NCBI RefSeq assembly: GCF_028737215.1
Contig: NZ_JAQZAM010000008.1
Span: forward strand, 186,001 to 250,000
Direction of reading: 5' to 3'
Source: Actinomycetospora chibensis
GTDB taxonomy: Bacteria > Actinomycetota > Actinomycetes > Mycobacteriales > Pseudonocardiaceae
DNA length: 64,000 nucleotides
Positions 58,679-64,000 of this stretch are shown here, piece by piece. The position numbers and the translations under genes are program-made. The stretch's first letter is position 1, and the number at the start of each line of letters is the position of its first letter. Under the pieces are notes generated by a model. It worked only from the letters and a program-made list of their open reading frames with translations. It did no database searches and had not been told where the DNA came from.

Positions 58679-59425
58679 GTGGCACGGGCGCGCGAGAAGG
58701 GCGGGCCGTGGGTGGCCCTGGCCGCGGCGGTCTTCTACCCGATGACCCTGCTGCTGGCGAAGCGCCGCATGGAGGGCCTCGACCACGTGCCCGAGCGCGG
58801 CCCGGCGATGCTGGTGTGCAACCACATCTCCTACCTCGACCCGGTGTACACGGCGGTGTTCGTCCACCGGGCGAAGCGGGTGCCGCGGTTCCTGGCCAAG
58901 GCGTCGCTCTGGGACGTCCCCGTGCTCGGCCGGACCCTGAGCGGGAGCCGCCAGATCCCCGTCAGCCGCGGCTCGGTCGAGGCCGGGGCGAGCCTCGACG
59001 CGGCCCGCACGTCGTTCGCCGACGACGGCGTCGTCGTCATCTACCCGGAGGGCACGATCACCCGCGACCCGGAGGGCTGGCCGATGAACGCCCGCTCCGG
59101 TGCCGCCCGCCTCGCCCTCGACAGCGACGTGCCGGTCGTCCCGGTGGTGCACTGGGGCACGTTGTCGGTCTACGACCACTACAAGCGCCGCTTCCGGCCG
59201 TCGTGGCGCACCACGATCACCGTGCGGGCGGGCGACCCCGTGCCGCTCGACGACGTGCGCGCCCGCGCCCGGGAGGCCGGCCCCGACCGCGACCGGTCCA
59301 CCGAGGTGGCCCTGCTGCGCGAGACCACCGAGCGGATGATGTCCGCGGTGCGCGACCTGCTCGCCGACGTGCGCGGCGAACCGGCGCCCGAGCCCACCCG
59401 CCGGCCGCGGGGCTCCGGCACGTGA
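58679..59425 (+). CDS. 1-acyl-sn-glycerol-3-phosphate acyltransferase family protein
   Basis: A 248-residue PlsC-type acyltransferase. Motif I is NHISYLD (catalytic His and Asp), followed by [23 protein letters not shown] and YPEGTIT. It probably acylates lysophosphatidate at the membrane, though the family is broad. GTG 58679 has GGAGGTG nine bases upstream; the GTG at 58667 would sit inside that site. Its stop overlaps the gpsA start (GTGA), which joins two steps of phospholipid synthesis in one message. Confidence 0.88.
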   Translation: MARAREKGGPWVALAAAVFYPMTLLLAKRRMEGLDHVPERGPAMLVCNHISYLDPVYTAVFVHRAKRVPRFLAKASLWDVPVLGRTLSGSRQIPVSRGSVEAGASLDAARTSFADDGVVVIYPEGTITRDPEGWPMNARSGAARLALDSDVPVVPVVHWGTLSVYDHYKRRFRPSWRTTITVRAGDPVPLDDVRARAREAGPDRDRSTEVALLRETTERMMSAVRDLLADVRGEPAPEPTRRPRGSGT

Positions 59426-60441
59426 GCGGCACCCCCGTGCGGCTGCGGCGCGTGGCGGTGCTCGGCGCGGGCACGTGGGGCACGACGTTCGCCAAGGTCC
59501 TCGCCGACGCCGGGACCCCGGTGACGCTGTGGGCCCGGCGCGCCGAGGTCGCCGAGAACGTCGCCCGGGACCGCTGCAACCACGAGTACCTGCCCGACGT
59601 GACGCTGCCCGTCGCGCTCGCCGCGACCGCCGACGCCGACGAGGCCCTCGACGGAGCCGACGCCGTCGTGCTGGCCCTGCCCGCCCAGCGGCTGCGCGAG
59701 AACCTCGAGCGCTGGGACGGCCACCTGCCGCGCGGCGTCACGCTCGTCAGCCTCGCCAAGGGTGTCGAGCGCGGCTCGTTGCTGCGCATGAGCGAGGTGA
59801 TCGAGGAGGTCACCGGGGCCGCGCCGGACGAGGTGGCGGTGGTGTCCGGGCCCAACCTCGCCGGGGAGATCGCCCTCGAGCAGCCCACCGCCACCGTCGT
59901 CGCGTGCTCCGACCACGAGCGCGCCGTGTCGGTGCAGCACGCCTGCTCGACGGGCTACTTCAAGCCGTACACGAACTCCGACGTCGTCGGCTGCGAGCTC
60001 GGCGGCGCGTGCAAGAACGTCATCGCGCTGGCCTGCGGCACCGCGGCGGGCCTCGGCTACGGCGACAACACCACGGCCTCGCTCATCACCCGCGGCCTGG
60101 CGGAGATCTCGCGGCTGGCGGTGGCGCTGGGCGCCGAGCAGATGACGCTCGCGGGCCTCGCCGGGATGGGTGACCTGGTCGCGACGTGCTCGTCGCCGCT
60201 GTCGCGCAACCGGCGCTTCGGCGAGGCCCTGGGCCGCGGCCTGAGCATGGCCGAGGCGGAGGAGGCCAACCACGGTCAGGTGGCCGAGGGTGTGAAGTCC
60301 TGCGACGCGATCGGCGAGCTCGCCCGCCGCCACGGCGTCGACACCCCGATCGTCGACGCCGTCCGGCGCGTCTGCGCCGGCGAGGTCACGGCCAAGGAGG
60401 TCGGCGACGAGCTGATCAACCGGGAGCTCAAGGTCGAGTGA
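59422..60441 (+). CDS. gpsA: Glycerol-3-phosphate dehydrogenase [NAD(P)+]
   Basis: Reduces dihydroxyacetone phosphate to sn-glycerol 3-phosphate for phospholipids. The 339 residues show the Rossmann motif [18 protein letters not shown], the [10 protein letters not shown] and SGPNLAGEI segments, the catalytic lysine in [15 protein letters not shown] and the C-terminal domain with [16 protein letters not shown]. It overlaps the acyltransferase gene by four bases. In M. tuberculosis gpsA is also close to fbiD and ddlA. Confidence 0.96.
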   Translation: MSGTPVRLRRVAVLGAGTWGTTFAKVLADAGTPVTLWARRAEVAENVARDRCNHEYLPDVTLPVALAATADADEALDGADAVVLALPAQRLRENLERWDGHLPRGVTLVSLAKGVERGSLLRMSEVIEEVTGAAPDEVAVVSGPNLAGEIALEQPTATVVACSDHERAVSVQHACSTGYFKPYTNSDVVGCELGGACKNVIALACGTAAGLGYGDNTTASLITRGLAEISRLAVALGAEQMTLAGLAGMGDLVATCSSPLSRNRRFGEALGRGLSMAEAEEANHGQVAEGVKSCDAIGELARRHGVDTPIVDAVRRVCAGEVTAKEVGDELINRELKVE

Positions 60442-60449
60442 GCCCCCGC

Positions 60450-60468
60450 GGTCACGGTCACGGGTCAC
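60450..60468 (+). repeat. Three GGTCAC units after gpsA
   Basis: GGTCAC occurs three times, the first two adjacent and the third after one extra base, in the 62-base gap before the HATPase gene. Short CCCCGC and GCGGGG arms flank the unit. It may be a binding site or a weak terminator. Confidence 0.35.
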
Positions 60469-60503
60469 GTTTGCGGGGCCGGGGCCCGGGAACACTGGCG
60501 GCG

Positions 60504-60974
60504 ATGGACGTGCTGCAGCGGATGGGCCCGCGGACGGTGCCGAGGACGGCGGTGGCGCCGCTGGAGCTCTGCGCGCTCGCCGACACCGGCAACGCCGCGA
60601 TCCTGCGCCGCCGCTTCCGCGCCTGGGTCGACCCGCTGGCCGATCTGGACACCGCCGACGATCTCGCGCTGGCAGTGTACGAGGCGCTCGCCAACGTCGT
60701 CGACCACGCCTACGTCCAGCGCGGCACGCCCGGCCTGATGACGCTCTGGGCCGCGGTCTCCTGCCCGCTGCTGACCGGGCGCGATCTCGTCGTGACCGTC
60801 ACCGACGAGGGTGCCTGGCGCCCGAGCAGCGGGCCGGGCTGGCGCGGTCGGGGGCTGCCGCTCATGCGCGAGCTCACGCACGCCACCGCCGTGCTGCCCG
60901 GGGACCACGGCACCACCGTGCAGCTCCGCCGCCGGATCCGAGCCGCCGACGACCGTACGGCGGCGCTGGTCTAG
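60504..60974 (+). CDS. HATPase-type anti-sigma factor-like protein
   Basis: A 156-residue protein of the RsbW/SpoIIAB-like ATPase fold, without a phospho-acceptor His. The N box is VYEALANVVDHAY, the G1 region TVTDEGAWRP and the G2 region GRGLPLMREL. Such proteins phosphorylate an antagonist (STAS) protein or bind a sigma factor; many actinobacterial copies are orphan. Neither an antagonist nor a sigma gene is adjacent. The ATG lacks a strong ribosome site. Confidence 0.82.
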   Translation: MDVLQRMGPRTVPRTAVAPLELCALADTGNAAILRRRFRAWVDPLADLDTADDLALAVYEALANVVDHAYVQRGTPGLMTLWAAVSCPLLTGRDLVVTVTDEGAWRPSSGPGWRGRGLPLMRELTHATAVLPGDHGTTVQLRRRIRAADDRTAALV

Positions 60975-60981
60975 CTCGTCT

Positions 60982-61635
60982 CTAGCCCGTCGGTACGTGC
61001 GCCGGGACCGGCGTGCCCTCCGGCAGCGCCGGGCACGTCGTCACGCCGGTCACGCGCGTCGCGAGGCCGACGACGCCCGCCCACCGGTCGTCGCCCGCCG
61101 CGACGGCGTCGCCGTCACCCGGCGGCCCGGTACGCGCCTTGACGCTGGCCTCGGTGAGGTCGAGCGCCACGATCGACGTCGCGGCCATCTCCTTGCGGCT
61201 CGGCGGGTCGGCGTGGTCCTCCTGGCCCGGCGCGACCTGGCGGACGAGTGCCCGCATCGCGGCGAGGGCCTCGTCGCGGTCGGTGACCCTGCGGGCGTGA
61301 CCGCGGACCACGGCGCTGCGGTAGTTCGCGGACTGGGTGAACCAGCGCCGTGCGTAGACCAGCCCGTCGATGATCGTGACGGTGACGCACACCGGCTCGT
61401 CGCCGCGCAGGCTCGCCGCGCCGCTGGAGCCGTGCAGGTAGAGCGTCTCGCCGACCCGTGCGTGCAGCGTGGGCAGCACGACGGGCTCGCCGTCGACGAC
61501 CCGGCCGACGTGCGCGACGAGAGCCTCGTCGAGCACGGCGTGCAGCTCGGCGCGGTCGGCGCGCTGGCGGTCGCGGTGGCGGCGGACGGTGGAGCGGTCG
61601 GTGGGGGAGAGCGGTGGCGCGGTCACGTCGACCAT
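60982..61635 (-). CDS. Pyridoxamine 5'-phosphate oxidase-like flavin protein
   Basis: A 217-residue split-barrel protein of the PNPOx-like/NimA-like family (VVLPTLHARVGETLYLHGSS, then VTIIDGLVYARRWF with SANYRSAVV). It should bind FMN or a related flavin. ATG 61635 is chosen, with the domain starting about 10 residues in; a GTG upstream is possible. It is divergent from the MocR-type regulator. In such pairs the regulator often controls the flavin protein or a vitamin B6 gene. Confidence 0.83.
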   Translation of the reverse strand: MVDVTAPPLSPTDRSTVRRHRDRQRADRAELHAVLDEALVAHVGRVVDGEPVVLPTLHARVGETLYLHGSSGAASLRGDEPVCVTVTIIDGLVYARRWFTQSANYRSAVVRGHARRVTDRDEALAAMRALVRQVAPGQEDHADPPSRKEMAATSIVALDLTEASVKARTGPPGDGDAVAAGDDRWAGVVGLATRVTGVTTCPALPEGTPVPAHVPTG

Positions 61636-61647
61636 CGTCGGCGACAC

Positions 61648-61670
61648 AGTGGCATGCTCGAACGGCCACT
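61648..61670. promoter_or_regulatory. Dyad in the divergent promoter region
   Basis: AGTGGC (61648-61653) and GCCACT (61665-61670) are perfect 6-base inverted arms between the two divergent genes. It may be a site for the MocR protein, although those usually use direct repeats. Confidence 0.3.
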
Positions 61671-61695
61671 TCCGTCCGACTTCAGGAGGCCACTC

Positions 61696-63102
61696 GTGCG
61701 CGGCCTGCCCCCCGAGCTGGCGCTCCCGCTCGACCGCGCGACGACGACCCCGCTCGCGACCCAGCTGGCCGACGGCCTGCGTGCCGCCGCAGCCTCGGGC
61801 GCCCTGCGCGTCGGCGAGCGGGTGCCCTCGACGCGCGTCCTGGCCGGCGAGCTGGGCGTCAGCCGCACGGTGACCGCCGCGGCCTACGACCAGCTCGTCG
61901 CCGAGGGCTGGCTCGGCCCCCGCCGCGGCGCCGGCACCTACGTGCTGGCGACCTCCCACGTGAGCGATGTTCGGGGCTATAGCACCGAAGTTCACTCACG
62001 GGGGGCTGAGCTGCTCGACCTCCGCCCCGGGTCCCCGTGCCTCGCGGTGCTCGACCGGCAGGCGTGGCGGCGGGCCTGGCGCCACGCGGGCGACCGCGAG
62101 CCCGCGCCCCGCCCCGAGCACGCCGGCGTGCCCGCCTTCCGCGACGCCGTCGCGCGCCTGCTGCTGCACCACCGCGGGCTCGCCGCGACGCCCGGGGACG
62201 TGCTCGCCACCACCGGCACCACCGACGGGTTCGCCGAGGTCGTCGCCGTGCTCCGGGCCCGCACCGGGCGCGCCCCGCGGGTCGCCGTCGAGGACCCCGG
62301 CTACGTCCGAGCCACCGAGGTGCTGCGCGACGCCGGCGCCACCGTGGTCGGGGTGGGTGTCGACGACGAGGGCCTGCGGGTCGACGATCTCCCCGCGGGG
62401 CTCGACGCCGTGTACCTCACGCCCGCCCACCAGTACCCGCTCGGCGCCCGCCTGCCCGTGGCCCGGCGGACGGCGCTCGCGCAGCGCGCCCGCGACGAGG
62501 GCCTCCTGCTCGTCGAGGACGACTACGACGGCGAGCTGCGCTTCGACGTCGCCCCGTTGCCGCTGCTCGCCGGCCTGGCGCCCGACGTCACCGTGCACCT
62601 CGGCACCACCAGTAAGATCCTCTCGCCGACCCTGGGCGCGGGGTGGATGGTGGCGCCGCCCGCGGTGCGCGAGGCCGTGCTGGAACGCCGGCGACGCACC
62701 GGGGTGCGGCCCGCCCCGGCCGGCCAGCAGGTCGTGGCCGCCCTGCACGCCGACGGCGCCCTCGCCCGCCACCTGGCGCGGCTGCGCCGGGAGCTGGCGG
62801 CCCGCCGGGCGCGGGTCGTCGACGCCGTGACCGCCGCCGGGCACGTCGTGCGCGGCGATCGGGCGGGCGCGCACCTCCTGGTCCCGCTGCCCGACCGCGC
62901 CGCCGAGCGGGCGACCGTCGACGCGGCTGCGCGCGTGGGCCTGCAGGTCGGTGGGATCGGCGAGCACCACCTGGACCCCGACGTGCCGGGCGCGGCGTGC
63001 GGCGTGCTCGTCGGGTGGGCGGGGCCGTCGGCGGCGGAACTGGACGACGCCCTGGTGCGACTGGCGGACGTGCTCGCCGGACGGACAGGATCGTCCCCGT
63101 GA
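61696..63102 (+). CDS. MocR/PdxR-type GntR regulator with aminotransferase domain
   Basis: A 468-residue regulator: an N-terminal GntR winged helix (LATQLADGLRAAAASGALRV, VPSTRVLAGELGVSRTVTAA), a linker, and an aminotransferase-like domain (about 115-460) with the PLP lysine in LGTTSKILSPTLGAGW and VEDDYDGELRFD. It should sense PLP or an amino-acid adduct. AGGAGG sits just before GTG 61696. The linker is encoded by an unusual palindromic, AT-richer insert at 61959-62000. The stop overlaps the kynA GTG. Confidence 0.9.
   Translation: MRGLPPELALPLDRATTTPLATQLADGLRAAAASGALRVGERVPSTRVLAGELGVSRTVTAAAYDQLVAEGWLGPRRGAGTYVLATSHVSDVRGYSTEVHSRGAELLDLRPGSPCLAVLDRQAWRRAWRHAGDREPAPRPEHAGVPAFRDAVARLLLHHRGLAATPGDVLATTGTTDGFAEVVAVLRARTGRAPRVAVEDPGYVRATEVLRDAGATVVGVGVDDEGLRVDDLPAGLDAVYLTPAHQYPLGARLPVARRTALAQRARDEGLLLVEDDYDGELRFDVAPLPLLAGLAPDVTVHLGTTSKILSPTLGAGWMVAPPAVREAVLERRRRTGVRPAPAGQQVVAALHADGALARHLARLRRELAARRARVVDAVTAAGHVVRGDRAGAHLLVPLPDRAAERATVDAAARVGLQVGGIGEHHLDPDVPGAACGVLVGWAGPSAAELDDALVRLADVLAGRTGSSP
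61959..62000. repeat. 42-base near-perfect palindrome inside a gene
   Basis: CGTGAGCGATGTTCGG and CCGAAGTTCACTCACG flank GGCTATAGCA. The arms match at 13 of 16 positions, and the centre CTATAG is itself palindromic. It is less GC-rich than its surroundings and falls in the linker of the MocR-type protein (between the HTH and aminotransferase domains), kept in frame. It looks like an inserted repeat unit. Confidence 0.65.
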
Positions 63103-63896
63103 CCCAGCCCCTGACGTACGGGCGATACCTGCACCTCGACGCGCTGCTGACGGCACAGACCCCGCTCTCGCGCCCCGAGGCCCACGACGAGCTGCTGTTC
63201 ATCATCCAGCACCAGACCTCGGAGCTGTGGCTCAAGCTGGCCCTCCACGAGCTCACCGGCGCCTGCGACGACCTGGCGGGCGACGACCTCCCGCTCGCAC
63301 TCAAGCGCCTCGCCCGCGTGAAGCACGTGCAGAAGCAGCTGATCGAGCAGTGGACGGTGCTGGCGACGCTCACGCCGAGCGAGTACCAGCGCTTCCGCGG
63401 GTTCCTCGGGTCGTCGTCGGGCTTCCAGAGCTACCAGTACCGGGCGGTCGAGTTCGTCCTCGGCGCCAAGGACCCGGCGATGCTCGAGGTGTTCGCCGAC
63501 GACGAGGCCGCGCTCGCGGTGCTCACCGCGGCGCTGGACCGGCGCAGCCTCTACGACGAGTTCCTCCACCTGCTCGCGCGCCGCGGCCTCCCGGTGCCCG
63601 ACGACGTGCGGCACCGCCCCGTACGCGAGCCCCACCGGGAGGACCCGCGCCTGGTCGAGGTGTTCCGCGCGATCTACGACGCCCCGGAGGAGCACTGGGA
63701 CGTCTACGAGACCTGCGAGGAGCTCGTCGACATCGAGGACAACCTGCAGCTCTGGCGCTTCCGCCACCTCAAGACCGTCGAGCGCACGATCGGTCTGCGC
63801 ACCGGCACCGGCGGGACGAGCGGCGCGTCCTTCCTGCGCCGCGTCCTCGACCTGTCGTTCTTCCCCGAGCTGTACGCGGTCCGGACCGCCCTCTGA
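63099..63896 (+). CDS. kynA: Tryptophan 2,3-dioxygenase
   Basis: A haem dioxygenase that opens the indole ring of tryptophan to N-formylkynurenine. The 265 residues show YGRYLHLDALL, HDELLFIIQHQTSELWLK with the distal His, GFLGSSSGFQSYQYR, and the haem axial His in WRFRHLKTVERTIG, ending GASFLRRVLDLSFFPELY. GTG 63099 overlaps the stop of the MocR-type regulator, so the two are co-transcribed. Kynureninase and formamidase genes are not in the window. Confidence 0.94.
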   Translation: MTQPLTYGRYLHLDALLTAQTPLSRPEAHDELLFIIQHQTSELWLKLALHELTGACDDLAGDDLPLALKRLARVKHVQKQLIEQWTVLATLTPSEYQRFRGFLGSSSGFQSYQYRAVEFVLGAKDPAMLEVFADDEAALAVLTAALDRRSLYDEFLHLLARRGLPVPDDVRHRPVREPHREDPRLVEVFRAIYDAPEEHWDVYETCEELVDIEDNLQLWRFRHLKTVERTIGLRTGTGGTSGASFLRRVLDLSFFPELYAVRTAL

Positions 63897-63904
63897 ACCC
63901 CGCG

Positions 63905-63910
63905 TAGGCT
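63905..63910 (+). promoter_or_regulatory. Leaderless -10 box for ddl
   Basis: TAGGCT is 8 bases before ATG 63919, without a ribosome site. Confidence 0.4.
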
Positions 63911-63918
63911 CCGCCGCC

Positions 63919-64000
63919 ATGACGGGCGCGGGAGACGAAGCGCAGCGGAGCTCGACCTGGCAGGGCGCGGAACGCCCCCGCGTCGTCGTCCTCTTCGGCG
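63919..64000 (+). CDS. ddl: Start of D-alanine-D-alanine ligase (partial)
   Basis: Only the first 27 codons are in the window. The end (RPRVVVLFG) matches the N-terminal strand of D-Ala-D-Ala ligase, which continues GGRSxEH in complete proteins. In M. tuberculosis ddlA follows gpsA, which supports the call. The gene runs off the window edge. Confidence 0.6.
   Translation, partial: MTGAGDEAQRSSTWQGAERPRVVVLFG

Overview
The window is high-GC (GTG starts frequent, strong G/C at third codon positions) and reads as a chromosomal segment of an actinobacterium. Its backbone follows the Mycobacterium tuberculosis order, recalled from memory: ligA, ACT protein, gatCAB, lppZ-like lipoprotein, cfp6-like PH protein, ilvBNC, serA, leuB, FAA hydrolase, IclR (ndgR), leuCD, mutT1, ppk, fbiD/cofC, gpsA and the start of ddl. 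A Pseudonocardiales-type organism is the best inference; no 16S rRNA is present. No IS element, phage gene, CRISPR array or rRNA was seen.

Layout. 1-10646: membrane protein, ligA, a BKACE enzyme, an FAD-linked oxidase, an ACT protein, gatCAB and a small exported protein. 10693-13546: LppZ-like lipoprotein, a decayed alkB remnant, a 2-hydroxyacid dehydrogenase and a small protein behind a palindromic operator. 13552-18584 (minus strand): a type VII secretion-like operon (EspC-like and WXG-like proteins, bPH-like membrane protein, a frameshifted gene, PH protein) running towards ilvD. 18742-25455: branched-chain and serine synthesis (ilvB with a leader-peptide attenuator, ilvN, ilvC, serA, leuB). 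25482-34165: FAA hydrolase, class I lysyl-tRNA synthetase in the slot I expect for gltX, AIM24 protein, MHS transporter, ileS, tRNA-Gln and tRNA-Glu. 34213-42110: accessory genes, several broken (internally deleted methyltransferase, frameshifted reductase under a MerR operator), plus an S9 peptidase and a flavocytochrome-type reductase. 42110-45774: PuuE-like deacetylase, ndgR, leuCD. 45793-54338: an accessory block between leuD and mutT1. 54482-64000: mutT1, ppk, cofC, plsC-like, gpsA, HATPase protein, PNPOx-like protein, MocR regulator, kynA and the start of ddl.

The most interesting unit is 47511-54338. A stand-alone receiver protein, a membrane-anchored HEAT-repeat protein, a processive family-2 glycosyltransferase, a GAF histidine kinase and a GH16-type secreted enzyme overlap end to end on the plus strand. 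A GlxA-type copper-radical oxidase converges on them from the minus strand, its stop codon overlapping the GH16 stop. By analogy with Streptomyces CslA/GlxA this is a candidate phospho-regulated system that makes, trims and oxidises a surface glycan. I do not recognise this combination as described.

The accessory stretches carry several gene remnants (alkB, Methyltransf_19, imine-reductase-like, T7SS-associated), so local decay alternates with an intact core.
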